DNA of 64,000 bases from Zygnema cylindricum (GCA_037447655.1 JBBHKE010002999.1:186001-250000), one strand, 5' to 3'; shown: positions 32,986 through 45,702, counted from the first letter of the stretch. Made by a program: numbers and translations. The notes: generated by a model not told the origin, from the letters alone.

Positions 32986-34379
32986 TCTGGTGACAACGAT
33001 GATTGATCGTCGATTTTTTTGTGTTAGATCTTGAGCCATTGAGTGTTTTGAGTTTTGATTGGCTTTGTCATGTTCGAATTTTGATGTAATGAAAAAAGAC
33101 ATGTGGTACAATGGTATTTGTTGTATTTCGCGTGGTTGTAATGGTATGATAAATGGCTAGACAAATTAGACGTCACGCTTAAATGTTGAGTTATCAATAT
33201 CGGTAGAGTAATGTACATTATCGTAATTTTAATTTATGCGCGTGGGATCTCGTCATTTCACGCCACGTTGTCGTGTTCTCAATATCCGTACACTACCGTA
33301 ATTTCAGTGTTGGCGTCACGTGTAATAGGATTTTCTACCTCTCAGAAAATCCCATTACTACAACCAATTTCAACCACATATTCCACACATTGGAAAAATA
33401 TACATCCACATTGAAAAGCACTCGCGTAAAGATAAACTTTAAATTAGAAGAAGCTTCTGTCCACATAACATTAGCTTGGTCTCTTGCCCTCGTGGCTCAA
33501 CCATTCTTTTCAAAGTGTTTTCCACTACTCTCCACTCTTAATAATTATATTTCTTAACTACTTAAACACTACGTAGTTTGTAAGAGATTTCATTGCAAAA
33601 ATGCCATTGCTCCAATTTGGTTTTAATCGCTCATAACGAAGATCAGTCAGAATTTCCACAAATTTTCCAAAGAAAAAGATGTTTACTCTTTTCTTAGACT
33701 TCACTATTTATCCATCATCGCCTTAGACCAGCCAAGCCAGAGTTAACGCTCCGTAGAACAAGTTTTAACTGGGCCAATCATTGATTAGCAAGGACTCAGA
33801 CTGACCAATACAAAAACGTGCGAAATCTCTTACTAACTACGTAGCATTTACCAACCAATCAAACGCTACGTTTCACTACATAACATTTACGTGCAAAAGT
33901 GCGCGCCAAACGAAACGCGACTTCGCACGACTGTGCGTCGCAAATTTCGCACGCGATACTATTTACGAAATTCTATTAAGTGAAAGACGTTTCATACTAA
34001 AAATTGTGCGAAACAAACCATCGTGCGCACTAAACAACTAAATGTTTCATTAGTACTTTATGAAACGTACACACGAAATTCGGTACTTATTTGACCCTTG
34101 ACCCGTTTCAATGATACCCATTTGTTAATTTGACCTTGCGTTGTCACCTAAATACACCTATCGCTATTTCTTTTAAATTAAAACTCCAAATCGTGCGATT
34201 TTTCGCAGACGTCTACCAAATTCATAACTTTATATTCCTAACCTTTAAATACCCATTTACGACCAAGTTTGATCCACTATTACTGATACATCATCCCCTC
34301 CTTATTTTTAACTGACCTCAGTTAAAACACATTTCATTCTCAAGACGGGACTTCTACATTATTATCTCTCCAATACCTT
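32986..34379. other. AT-rich spacer with an inverted repeat
   Basis: I see no gene. About 33565-33592 (ACTACGTAGTTTGTAAGAGA) and 33827-33856 (TCTCTTACTAACTACGTAG) are inverted relative to each other and enclose about 235 bp, which would fit a small MITE. I could not find a clear target duplication. The rest has no structure I recognise, although 3' sequences of Gypsy-E may be included near 34300. Confidence 0.45.
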
Positions 34380-35560
34380 TTGTAAAAACTCCAAACTCTT
34401 ATCTTTTAAAGTTAACTCATCTTTTGGCCTTCCTAGATAATACACTTGCCAGAATATAGTATTCTCGACCTTAAACCGTTGACTAACCCAATCTATAACC
34501 CATCTGTGGACCTCAGGTTTCTATAATTATTGAAGGATTCAATTCCAATTCTCTTTCAGTTAGCCGAACATTTGCTGGTTTCAGGTGACTGGTGTGTATT
34601 ATTGGATGGTTTTTTGATGAAGGCGAAAAGTCTAATTTGGCTGCAACTGAAAATATCATCTCGATTACACTAAATGGTCCAATGTACTTAGGAGTGAATT
34701 TCCCCGTAGGATCCGACTGTCCCTCGATCTTACACTTGTAATAAGTTGTAGAAAGCCAAATTTTGTTACTTGCCCTTACCACCCAATCACCCCGTTTGCG
34801 GTTAGCATTTAAATCTTGCCTTCTTTGTGCCTCCACTAATGCATCCCGTACTGTTTTCCAAACATTTTAAATGTATTCCCAAAACTCTATTCCAGAATTT
34901 CTACTCTCTTGAGTGACCTTGTTATTAAGTCTAATGTTTCTCTAGGTTGGTATCCGTATGCAACTTCAAACATTGAGAATCCTATACTACCATGTTAACC
35001 TGAATTGTATGCAAATTCCATTAATGGCAATGTAAATTCCCATGTGTTCTGAACTCCACTACAAACAGTCCTAAGCATTTCCTCCAGTGTACGGTTCATC
35101 TTTTCTGTCTGTCAATCTGTCTGAGGATGATGAGAGGTAGTCATTTTTAATTCAGTGCCAAAATTTTGCTGCATTTTTTTCCAAAATGCAGACTGAATGT
35201 AGAATCTCAATCACTGATTATACACAGAGGAACTCCATGATGTCTAACCACGTTGTCAAAATATAACTTTGCAATATCTACAACTGAATGAGTAGTTTTG
35301 CAAAGGATAAATATTGCCATTTTACTGAACCTATCAACTACGACCATGATACTGTAATTTCGTCTCGACGTAGTTGGCAACCTAACAATAAAATCCATAC
35401 TGACAGATTCCCATGGTCTTTCGAGGATATCTAAAGGTTTAAAGAGACCTCTATGTTTTTGGTTACTAGGTTTACTCTGTTGGCAAGGGACAAAACTTTC
35501 CATGTGTTTCGACACCTCTTTTGCCATCCCGGGGCCAAAACAATCGACTCTTCAATCGAC
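34380..35560 (-). pseudogene. Gypsy-E integrase with degenerate chromodomain-like tail
   Basis: Minus-strand chromovirus-like integrase. The core portion (35527-35207) has WESVSMDFIVRLP, VVVDRFSKMAIFI and HHGVPLCIISD. The C-terminal part (34836-34513) has TGKFTPKYIGPFSVIEMI, then HTSHLKPA, the GPY/F-type module of chromoviruses. After a frame change, about 34500-34385 reads VYYLGRPKDELTLKD and LEFLQKVLE, weakly like a chromodomain. The core between 34860 and 35207 is broken by stops. Confidence 0.8.
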
Positions 35561-36745
35561 CAAGAGTCTTATCTCGACCTAGATGTCCTAAATGCTCATG
35601 GGCTTCCTGTAAAGTTTGTTTTCTTAAGTCTCCCATTTCATGAATGCGTAATCTATCCCATGTTCGGGAATACAGTAAACCATCTTCTATTCTAAATTTT
35701 TTGACATGCCTTTCATTCAATGGGTCAGAATTCCCTCCGAAAATATTCCTGCAAATCACAACAAAATTAGGATGTTGATCATAACCATTTCTAGCAGCAT
35801 CTAAAAACAATTCATTCCGAACCATCACGCTTATCTCAAAACATCTAGTTAAAGGATCTGCGACTACATTTGTCTTTCCGAGAATATGTTTGACGTTAAA
35901 TTTGAAATATGCCAATTTTTGCATCCACCTAACGTGTCTGCCTTTCATAATCTGTGCATCACTTAATCTTTGTAGATAGGAGAGTGCCTTAGTATCACAA
36001 TGAACTACAAATTCTTTATTATGCAAATAACAACGCAATTTCACCAATGCATGAACTATTACAAGTAATTCTTTTTTCTGTGCCGGATAGTGCTTTTTAG
36101 CACCATTAATTTTTTTACACTCAAAAGCAATAGGATGAAAATGTTTTCCGACTTTTTGACTTATGAATGCAGCTAGACATTTATCAAATACATCAGTAGT
36201 GATCAAAACTTCAAATTCCCCAGCAGGATTAAGATACACCAGTGTAGGGGCAAAGGGCAACTTCCCTTTAAGCTCCTCGAAAGCTCTCTCCTGATCGGCT
36301 CCCCACACAAACGTCTCTTTCTCCCAAAGTAAATCCGTCAAAGGTGCGGCGATCATACTGAAGTTTTTGATAAATTTCCTGTTATAAGTGGCCAATCCCA
36401 AAAATGATCTAACTTCTGTGACATTAAAGGGTTGCTTCCAATTTTGGATTGTAGTAATTTTGGATGGATCTGTTTTAACACCCTCCCCACAAACTATATG
36501 TCCCAAAAATAATTGTTCACTCTTAAAAAAACTGGATTTTGAAAATTTTCCATATAGTTGTCTTTCCCTTAACCTTTCTAACACTTTCCTTAAATGAATT
36601 ACATGTTGTTCTCTAGATTTTTGTAAATTAAAAAATCATCTATAAACACCTGAACAAACTCATCTATATAATCAGAAAATGTTTGGTTCATTAATCTTTG
36701 AAAAGTAGGCGGTCTCAGTAAATGTACGGAAAATTCTACTGGCAG
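35561..36745 (-). pseudogene. Gypsy-E reverse transcriptase C-terminus and RNase H
   Basis: Minus strand. The RT palm end carries FQRLMNQTFSDYIDEFVQVF with the FIDD box (about 36640-36700). After a break comes one open frame of 370 codons (36584-35472) with FLGHIVCGEGVKTDP, FLGLATYNRKFIKNFS, RNase H (VLITTDVFDKCLAAFISQ, HPIAFECKK, VVHCDTKALSYL) and the integrase zinc region (EAHEHLGHLGRDKTLGRL). Gag, protease and the first half of RT are missing beyond 36745, so the element is 5'-truncated. The 370-codon stretch is the longest intact gypsy pol frame here. Confidence 0.88.
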
Positions 36746-37517
36746 CGTTTACAGGAAGACTATTCCATTTTGTCGGGCCAGTAACAAACCTTCGTCAATT
36801 ATGATTGGCGCCACTCAGGTTAGAGACCAGATTTTCAAAATCTTAAAGTAAATCTTCAAACGGAAAGTCATAACGAAATATTTGTAGGACCAGAGGTAGT
36901 TAATGATTCATACGTAAAGTTTGCGGCCAGATTTTTGATTTTGAAAATCAAAATCAAAATTTTGAAACGGAATGACAAAAAGATGCGGCAAACTTTGAAG
37001 GTCGCGACAAACTTTGAATGTTAGTGGATGTCAGACGAAGCGTGCGAAAATATTTTCGGCTCGCCTGCATCCATCATGGTAGGCGACACATGGACTCTAC
37101 GACATAGGCACATGACATGTACGACGTGTACATCTGCGATCGCTTGTTCAAAGCGGATATTTTTTTGCTTTTTCACGTGTACCAATGGTACACATCTAGT
37201 ATCGTAGAACTCTCCTCGCGATGAGAGTATCGTCACACTGGATGATGTGCGCGATTGCTTCGCGGATCTAAAAAGTGGAATATCTAACGGCCAGGAATTA
37301 TGCCTACATCATTGGAGCTTCCCGACAGCTTTCCAGTAACGATATTTGGTTTGACAAAAAACAAATTTAAGGTTCGGCGTGGTACGGATATGAACAAAAA
37401 CGTACGGCGTCCAGTAACGAACCACACTTTTTGTGTAATGGAATTTTACCCTTAGGCACATGGAGACGCACCCTTAGAACATCTTTTCTTGGTGCATACT
37501 TGTTCGATTGAAAATCT
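36746..37517. other. Spacer, no gene seen
   Basis: No coding signal. A local palindrome occurs at about 36937-36960 (GATTTTGAAAATCAAAATC). The end near 37456-37473 resembles 5836-5853. Confidence 0.4.
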
Positions 37518-37800
37518 GACCGTTCCGATTGAAAGGCAAGGTTATGACCTTCCGGTTGGCATTCTCCAATCACATATCAGACACGTGTGTATTGAGAAAA
37601 GATGTTTTAAGTGGTGAAATATTTTTATTAAACACTACAGTAATTGCGATACACGGTGTACTGTACACCGTGTATCGCTATTAATGTTACTAATTTTCTG
37701 TCACTTAAAACATCTATTCTTCGTACACACGTGTCTGATATATGATTGGAGACCGCCAATCGAAAGGTGGGAATTTCACCTTTCAATTACAACCGTCACA
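37518..37800. repeat. Palindrome with head-to-head transposon ends
   Basis: Arms of about 140 bp (37518-37660 and 37664-37800) are inverted around a 3-bp centre. The central bases are GCGATACACGGTGTA and TACACCGTGTATCGC. The same terminal motif (TACACCG.G.ATCGCTATTA) forms the outer ends of the element at 45703-47004, so two transposon ends appear to face each other here. Confidence 0.75.
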
Positions 37801-37802
37801 TC

Positions 37803-38262
37803 TATAATCCTCCTCCACATCGCGACAGGACCTGCTCCTCGCAAAATCTTGTCTTCTCCTCCTCCACATCGCGACAAGACCTGCTCCCCGCAAAAAATCT
37901 TGTCTTTTCCTCCTCCACATCGCGATAGGATGTGCTCCTTGCAAAATCATGTCTTTACCTCCTCCACATCGCGACAAGATCTGCTCCCCGCAAAATCCTG
38001 TCTTTTCCTTCTCCACATCGCGACAAGACCTGCTCCCCGCAAAATCCTGTCTTTTCCTCCTCTGCTCCCGGCAAAATCCTGTCTTTTCCTTCTCCACATC
38101 GCGACAGGGTCTGCTCCTCGCAAAATCCTGTCTTTTCCTCCTCTGCTCCCGGCAAAATCCTGTCTTTTCCTCCTCCACATCGCGACACGACCTGCTCCAC
38201 GCAAAATTTTGTCTTTTCCTCCACATCGCGACAGGATCTGCTCCCCGTAAACATTCACCTCC
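37803..38262 (+). repeat. 49-bp tandem repeat block before the non-LTR element
   Basis: About ten units of CTCCTCCACATCGCGACA, then CTGCTCC.CGCAAAATCCTG and TCTTTTC. Eight are full or nearly full length (about 49 bp) and two are 32-bp versions lacking the CACATCGCGAC part, alternating with full units at 38057-38169. Degraded units extend to about 38400. Overlapping Ser/Pro-rich frames on both strands are artefacts of the repeat. Confidence 0.9.
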
Positions 38263-38827
38263 TCCAGCTGGCCGCTGCAAAACTGCCTTTCCTTCTCCAC
38301 ATCATAGGTGACCGCCTCCGAAAATCCGCCTTTTCCCTCCCTGCCTCCCCGCAAAATCCTCCTTTCCTCCTCCACATCGCCTCACGCCCTCATTACACGA
38401 CACTTTTCTTTCCTCCAAAAAATTCTCACAGATCAAACGCCTCTCGCAAATGAACACCATCCACATACCAGGTCAGCACGTTCCCGCAAAATGCCTGACG
38501 GCAATTTTGGTTCCAGCTGGCCAGATTGGGCGGAGAATTAGGTTCCCATCCCCGCTCGGCCATCCTCCCCTATTATTGAACCCATTGTTAACTCCCTCCT
38601 TCCTCTCCATTCAGTTTAATTACTCACCCTTCCTACCTCTCCTGCCACCCCCACCTCCTATTTTATTTTCCTACTATCAATTTCTTTAACTTCCCCACCC
38701 CTCCATCCACCCCCTTTTCGATTTCCTCCACCACTTCCCCTCCACATACCACTACTTCAACCATCTTCTCTTTCACACGCCCCCCTCGTTTTGGTCCCTT
38801 CCTCCATATCCTCCCCTCTTCTTCCCG

Positions 38828-39780
38828 TTGCAACCTTTCTCCCACCCAACCCATGTTGCTGTCCCACTACCATTTCCACCATCTATTTCCCATGGTTTCC
38901 TTTCCTCTTTCCCATTTCCCCCTTCCTCTCTCTCTATCACGTCCCATGCTTCTCATTCTCATTCAATGACCATGTCTGGCCGTGCATCCTCGCCTCTTCT
39001 CCCTCGTTCACCTCTTCCTCCTAAATCTCGTACACAAGCCTCAGCACCGTTAGAATGTAACGGGTGTCATAACCATTTCGCGATCGGTGCCGGTATTGCC
39101 CGACATACAAAGAGTTGTAAACAAATTTTGGCCCTGAGCGACCCTTCCTCTAGTACCCTTTCTTCCACAACACTCCCGTCCGGACCTACGAGCGAAGATT
39201 GGGTATGTGTACGCGATTTAGGCATGCTCGGAGCTTATGATTTGGGGGCTTCCCGTCCGCGTTTATACACACGGATTCCGATGGCTGTGCGGATTATCGT
39301 ACAGGACGCCCTCCACCTTCATTTGTCCCGTATTTATTCGGATCCCACGGATGTTGGACCTTGGCACCTCCTTTTCATGTTCTCACTTTGGGTTCTAGTT
39401 TTACCTGGTCGTGGCTGTGGTAGCGAAGGCCGAGAAACTATGGCTCGATGTCGGCGATTCGTTCGAGGCGATTGGCGAGCCCTTCATGCCAAGCACGAGG
39501 TTCGAGTTGCGAGTGTTTCTTTCATGCCACGTTGTATATCTCGAACTTCATATGTGCCATCCTCTTATCGTCCTGCATTACATTTGGGCCGAGTTGGTGA
39601 GCTCTCTCGAGCAGTTCGGGCCCTCTAGCCTTGTAATCTTGCTCCTCGGTCTGTTGCGACTGTTGAGATTCTTTGAGCTCTTAATCCCACAGCTTCTTCC
39701 CCTCAGCCCCCCTCTATTCACACCTTCGAGCCGATAGAGTGTTTTCTTTAGGATCGAGACTCTTTAATAAAAGCCCATAC
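38828..39780 (+). pseudogene. Non-LTR retroelement N-terminal region with zinc finger
   Basis: After a Pro/Ser/Phe-rich stretch, the frame from 38828 has a finger with Cys 39056, CX2C, His and Cys 39116 (CNGCHNHF, then RHTKSC). R2-type elements carry such an N-terminal DNA-binding finger. Further on, RETMARCRRFVRGDWRALH (about 39430) resembles the linker before R2-like RTs. A stop is at 39626 and the frame changes before the RT. The exact start Met is uncertain. Confidence 0.65.
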
Positions 39781-40806
39781 GACTTCTCCACATCCTTCAG
39801 TAGGGGGTCCTTCGGGCACGGTTTATGAGTTATTTCACGATGTTTTCCCTCCAGAATTTGGTGCTCGGGGCTTTGATATGTTTTTTCGAGTATGTTCCCT
39901 TATTGCGGCTGGCACTGTCCCCTCTCGTATTTGCAATCTCTTCACGGCCTCCCGCCTCGTGGCTGTCACCAAACCCAATGGGGGAATCCAACCTATTGCG
40001 GTGGGGGAGGTATTGTACCGATTGGTGGCCCGTGCAATCTGCATCTAGCTCCAGCTACTTTCCATGATTATTTCTCGCCTCATCAGTTCGGAGTGGCAAC
40101 CAAGGGGGGTTGTGAGGCCGTGATCCATGGGATCCGGGCTTTGCTAAATGCCCATTCGGATTGGTTAGTCCTCCAGGTGGATGTTTCTAATGCCTTTAAT
40201 ACAGTGGATTGGAATGCCATATTTTTAGAGCTTATGGCCGCACCTTCCCCAATTGCCAAGATATTTCCTTTTGTGAGGGCCTTTTATTCTCTGAGCACTA
40301 GCCTCTCTTTCTCCACGGATGATGGTTTGGTCCCACTTTCCTCCACGACTAGCACCCGTCAGGGCGATCCTCTTAAGGGCCCTTTGTTTGCCCTAGCCCA
40401 TTACCGCGCCCTCCGAGCTTCAGCAACTGCTTACCCTTCTTGCCTCTTCCCTTCTGTTGCGGACGACACACACATTATTGGTCCTTCGGACCAAGTTATA
40501 CCAGCCTATAACTATTTCAAGGCTCACTTGTCCGAACTCAATCTTTCGGTCCAACCATCAATGTGTGTTGTGTGGTCCCCACGTGCTATTCCCCTATCTT
40601 TCACTCCCCCTTCTGGTTTTCAGACTCCTCCTACCGAACGCATTCTGGTGTTGGGTTGCCCGCTTAGTTCCGATCCCTACGTCACGAAATTCCTCGATTC
40701 CGCTCTTCAGACAGATTTGTCCCACGTGGACGACCTTCCTCACCTTTCTGATCCCCAAGTGGCCTTTGCTCTTCTGACACGTTGTTTCTCGGCCCGGCCC
40801 TCCTAA
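39781..40806 (+). pseudogene. Non-LTR reverse transcriptase (R2/RLE-like)
   Basis: RT motifs occur in order: SRLVAVTKPNGGIQPIAVGE (about 39950-40008) and LYRLVARAIC, a frameshift near 40045, then QFGVATKGGCEAVIHGIR (about 40086), VDVSNAFNTVDW (first Asp, about 40179), TRQGDPLKGPLFALAHY (about 40354) and the catalytic box ADDTHIIGP at 40459. This is the non-LTR pattern (ADD rather than YxDD). It would prime on nicked genomic DNA. The stop is at 40804-40806. Confidence 0.88.
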
Positions 40807-41774
40807 CTTACTCACACTCCCCCTCCCACCCCATCCTTTGTGTCCTCACTTTCCGCATTCGATGATCGTCTTATGGATGTCCTCCACACTTTGTTGGGCC
40901 GTGGAGCTTTTGATCGCGAGTCTGGGCCCGCGGCACGCATCCAAGCCTCTCTTCCAGTCTCGGCCGGCGGTTTGGGTTTACTCTCGACGGCGCGTGTAGC
41001 TCCAGCCGCCTATTTGGGAAGTTGGTGCCTTGTTGCTTCCACTATTGTCTCTCGTTTTGTGGCTGGGGACACTCCTATTCTTGCGGCCGTGGTTCCCCGT
41101 GTTTCAGATGGTGAGCTCGCCTTCCAACGGTCCCTTTTGGATGCATCACGTTCTCTTAATCCGTCGGCTATCAAGGAGATGCCGATGTTTCCACTCTTGT
41201 TACGACATCAGTTGCGCGTGTTCAAGAATCCATTTCTGATCGGGTTGTCGCCGCTATTAAATCCCAGCTTCTCGAGGCGCTTCCTTCCAATTCTTCGCGT
41301 GCACGCTTCCTGTCTTGTGGCGGACCTGGCTCTGGAGCTTGGCTATTGGCTGTCCCTATCTTTTCCACTCTTCGTTTCTCCCCGGCTCAGTTCACGACGG
41401 CCCTTAGGTTCCGGCTTGGCCTCCCTCACCCACCTTTGCTTGGCTCACTTGTTTGCTCCTGTGGCCACGTTCTTGAGCCCGACGGGGTCCATTTGCTTCG
41501 TTGCTCCCACGGAGGCGAGTCAATTCAGGCGCACGACACGATTCGAGACACCATCGCTACTATCGCTTCTGAGGGGGGATTTTCTGTTCACCGAGAGGTC
41601 TCTCACATTATTCCTTCGCGTCGGATCGATCTTGTATTACTTGATGGTGCGCGTCGTACATTTGGTGATATTGTTGTGGCAAACCCTACCTCAACTACAG
41701 TCGTCAACCAAGCGGCTCGGCATGTGGGAGTGGCCGCCTGTGACGCGGCTAAAAGGAAGGAGCGTGATTATGCC
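40807..41774 (+). pseudogene. Thumb, CCHC motif and restriction-like endonuclease
   Basis: The thumb-like part (LSAFDDRLMDVLHTLLG, then LPVSAGGLGLLS) lies at 40840-41250. After a frame change, CSCGHVLEPDGVHLLRC (about 41457-41507) is the Cys/His motif of RLE-bearing elements. It is followed by GGESIQAHDTIRDTI, then RRIDLVLLD and DIVVANPT (about 41621-41692), the PD-(D/E)xK-type nuclease core with its two acidic residues. Such nucleases cut the target for target-primed reverse transcription. The frame ends in an assembly gap, so the 3' end is unknown. Confidence 0.82.
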
Positions 41775-41983
41775 NNNNNNNNNNNNNNNNNNNNNNNNNN
41801 NNNNNNNNNNNNNNNNNNNNNNNNNNNNNNNNNNNNNNNNNNNNNNNNNNNNNNNNNNNNNNNNNNNNNNNNNNNNNNNNNNNNNNNNNNNNNNNNNNNN
41901 NNNNNNNNNNNNNNNNNNNNNNNNNNNNNNNNNNNNNNNNNNNNNNNNNNNNNNNNNNNNNNNNNNNNNNNNNNNNNNNNNNN
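41775..41983. other. Assembly gap (209 N)
   Basis: The run of N hides the 3' end of the non-LTR element. Apparent open frames across it are meaningless. Confidence 1.
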
Positions 41984-44900
41984 CCTTTTAAGAGTTAATT
42001 AGTAAAAGTGATGACCGAACAGACTAAGTAATCAAGTGTATGTGTAGTAGCCCTAAGTACCATAAAAGATTAGTCATCCAAAAGTAACAGATGATAATTA
42101 TCGACTGCCTAGTTTGAGGAAGGTGGCGCTAATTGTTAAGTACATGGTGAGAATTTGATCATCCTCTCGAACATCGACTTTGTTAGCTCCAGATGTATCT
42201 AGGCCCACTTTGCGCATCGGGTTACTTCCAAAAATAAGACTCTCATCTTTCCGTATATGATCCTCAACCAACCAACACCCAATGGTTACCTGTCAATGCC
42301 ATTGCCTACTTTATCTTCCTACTAAGCGATAGATTATGTGCATGGCTAAAACAGTTACATTTTGACTCTATGTAGACCTCGATTGTTTCAGCTACAAGCT
42401 CTCCTACTAGTTTAAGAGTGGTACATGAATTGTTAATCGCGGTGGAAGGAGTTTGATCCGTCAGCTATTAATAGTAGACAATGAAAACCTACTGATTAGA
42501 AAATACCATGAATCCCGATGATGTGTATGTGAACTAATGAATCAGACAAGCCAGTAGTGAAAATGATTAATTGAGAATTTTCCTTCAGTATTTGCTCAAA
42601 CGTGCATTTTTAAAGTTTCACTCGTAAGTTCAGTAAGACTGGAGCCTGTGGAACTAAATATCCCCGAAGAAATGCTTTCAGAAACATAATTTTCGATATG
42701 GTTTATTGCTCTTCTCCAAAAATGTGAGTGAACATCTAAAAAAGATGAAGGTGACATAATGAGTTGACGAAAATTTCAAGCTTTTGGAGATAGAGCTAAT
42801 CCAATTACCAGATTGGGTGAATGGGGAAGCAAAAAGTAAAAAAATTGCACACAATGTGCCTATTCTATCTGTTCTACGACCGTAAAGTTAGAAAACATGC
42901 AAATTGTTTATTTTGTCAAGATGGCAACTGTAAGGGGTTACACCAGCTTGCAGGATAATCGTTTTTATTGTTGTTGAATATGCATAAACAAACTAAGAGT
43001 TCATCTCCCAGTTTCACATAAGCACATGGCTCAATTTCGCCAATGACCTAACAATCAGTTTATAAAAACTAAAAAGAAAAATTATGTCTCTTAATGTGAA
43101 AATTGTTACCTTTCAATTATTGCAAAGTTCGATCGCACCTCTTCCGTAAAAAAAATCATGCATTAAATAGAGATGATTCCCTTTATCTCCTCGATAATTG
43201 TGCCAAAAAACTTATTCTATATCTGGTTTTGGATATTATCCGCCTCCGGTTCAAAAATCTAGATTTTACAGCGATCCAATTCATAGTAGCAGTTCTATTC
43301 AACTTTCAATCTAACAATACTATCATTATTCAGAAGGTTGGTTTACAAAGAACACATTAAAATCCACAAATTTTGATGTAAAATGGCCACCGTCGCATAT
43401 CTCTGAATTCGACTACAAAATATCTATAATTTTACCACTTTTTTGGTGCGGAAACAAGCCCGTACATCTTTGTTTTTCCTTGTAATTCTCACATAGTCCT
43501 CTTACCTTTAGGTAATTTGTCACATTTGAAATTATTGAAACATATTTATCATGAGTGAATCATCCGCGCAAAGTTCAGCAGTTTCCAGAAGTAAAATCGT
43601 ACTTTTGGAAGAAACAGGGTGAGCTTACACAGAAAAAAGGATTCGCATACAGTCAAAGAAATGTAGAAGAGTGTCCATGAAGTCAACAAGACAGAAATAA
43701 TGTCGTCCAGCTGTGTAAAAACAACGGCTTGCAGGAAAAGAAAGAGACGGAAAGCAACAAGGTGTATAATTTCCAGCAAGGAAATGTGGAAAGCGACCGC
43801 CGTCACAGAAACCCTAAATGGAAAACGTGAGCGGCCTGCTAATGAAAGTCATGTCTAGCTTTGCTTTGTAATCACGGAGAGGGCAGAAGCTGCTGAAGCT
43901 CCGGTTTGAACTAGGAATTTGAGCCGTCCGATTTTGTCTAGTCGGATGATAAAAGGATCGACGGTAGATATAGAATGCCCATTACTAGGCTTGCGCACGT
44001 GGCGACGGAACTGGAGATTCTCGGCTCTGGAAATGAACCGTTCGATGCTTCTGTAGCATTTGTCGATGAGATCGACGGTAATTAGTGCTGGTTTTGTTTC
44101 CTTTCCTGCGGAATGTAAAGTTGCTGGAATCTGCTAACTGGAGATATCTTCACCGTTCGATTCATAAATCGCCGTACATTAAAAAATCAACGGGGAAGAT
44201 CATGCATTCCATCGGCGTCGGGGTCCTCGTTGCACCGGCGTCAAATGGGGCCATCGTACCGTACTTCTTTGACTTTTCCATCCAATTACCGGTGAGACCA
44301 GCCCGAAGGCAGGGAACCGGTGGTTCTGTTCTCGAGTATCGGTCCTGTCTGTGATTGGATGATGGGTATTTTTGAAGGCCTGATCGGGTCGCAGGAGTAT
44401 TCTTTTTCGTGTCGGTCGTGAAAGGTGGTGGTGCTACAGTAGCTTAATTCTGACTTGGCGTTCTATGAGTGTGTAGCTGATGAGCTGTTTCTTTTCGTAA
44501 AAGAATCATAACAGCTCAGGAAATTGACATAGATCTGTACATTTGTACGTATGAGTGTACAAACAATTTGGCAGTTGGCACACGTGACACCCACGTGTCT
44601 CTAGATGTGATAGGAAGTCATCCAACTGGATCGGGTTCATGCCGGACAGGTATTACTGCTTTTAGGCTGTAACTCGTAGATCTCGCGGTCTACCTTTTTG
44701 TGAACGTAATCGGACGGCATGGGACCCGAATCTTGGCGTTTTCGCTAGTGGACAACATATGCGATCGATATTCTGACCATCATGTCTCAGCCAACTGGGA
44801 GTTGACACTATGACGCCTTAGGTAAAACCACGCATGGAACCACATTAACAGACGGGGAAATGTATAACAACAGGGGGGATGAGTCGCCCATATCTACGGC

Positions 44901-45702
44901 GATGTGTCTCAACTGTCGACACAGATTTTCCTACCATAGAATCAGATCGGAAGCCCCGGGTTTCCGCTTTGAGAACCGGCAGGGATCCCGGTTTTACTCG
45001 TACTGCCATTCGATTAGAGATACCTATATTAAAATGTTTTTCTTAGGGTGAAGTTCCAACGGACGAAAAGTGAGGTTGTTTACAGAACTTCAGACCTCTC
45101 CGTACTACTCAGTGCCCTTATTTTGTTATTATCCACGAACAACACTAAAGATAATCTTGCCAATATTCTCCAAAGTTCTGGAGGTAACAATGACCGTTGG
45201 ATATTTTTTCGCAAAGCATTCGCTTCAAAAGTTTCGGTAAAATGTTGATGTACCTCGTGAGGTACAAAAAAAATTGAGCCGCGACACGTTGGATAGTGAG
45301 CATACGTGTCATGACGGCAACCAACGGAAATCAGAAAATGTCGCACATGATATATACATTTAAAAATACAGCAGAAATCACAAAAGTAATCTCGTAACGC
45401 ATTTTATTCACGCTATTTTTGTTACACCTATTCGTCACACTATTTTAGGAAACACCCATTCATCACGCGAAAAAACAGGAATCCTAAAAAAATGGTTCGT
45501 ATCTCATAAGGCGTCTGCAAAGAGTACAAAAATTGTGTTGTACAAATGACCTGTGACGCATGTACATGGTACGCAAATGAAAACTTTTGGTCGGTGTGAA
45601 AATCATTGCCGATTTTTAATATCCGATCTTAGCTTACGTGGTACCACCAAATTTCAAACACGTGGATTACAGACTCTGCGCGATAGAACATCGTTCAAAA
45701 TG
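41984..45702. other. Low-repeat region, no gene supported
   Basis: About 3.7 kb without a transposon domain, long frame or tRNA that I can recognise. The longest frames are under 90 codons (for example 43103-43360, 43549-43806 and 44085-44354) and have no family resemblance. 43800-44450 is GC-richer than its surroundings and 44578-44600 holds two CACGTG cores, so a promoter or exon of a host gene is possible but not shown. Confidence 0.4.

Noticed and set aside
34380-34510. A confident chromodomain call in Gypsy-E
   Set aside because: The resemblance is weak, and the aromatic cage residues cannot be placed. It is kept only as a chromodomain-like tail.
37803-38262. Possible CRISPR-like array
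   Set aside because: Units are contiguous tandem repeats with no unique spacers and no cas genes, and the context is eukaryotic.
37684-38453. Proline/serine-rich frames on both strands (up to 188 codons)
   Set aside because: They are products of the 49-bp tandem repeat, whose period lets several frames stay open.
41346-42002. Frames that appear to continue past 41774
   Set aside because: They run through 209 N, so only the part before 41775 is real.
43800-45360. A host gene in the GC-richer segment
   Set aside because: Frames are short, no conserved domain or convincing splice structure is visible, and G-box-like CACGTG cores alone are not enough.
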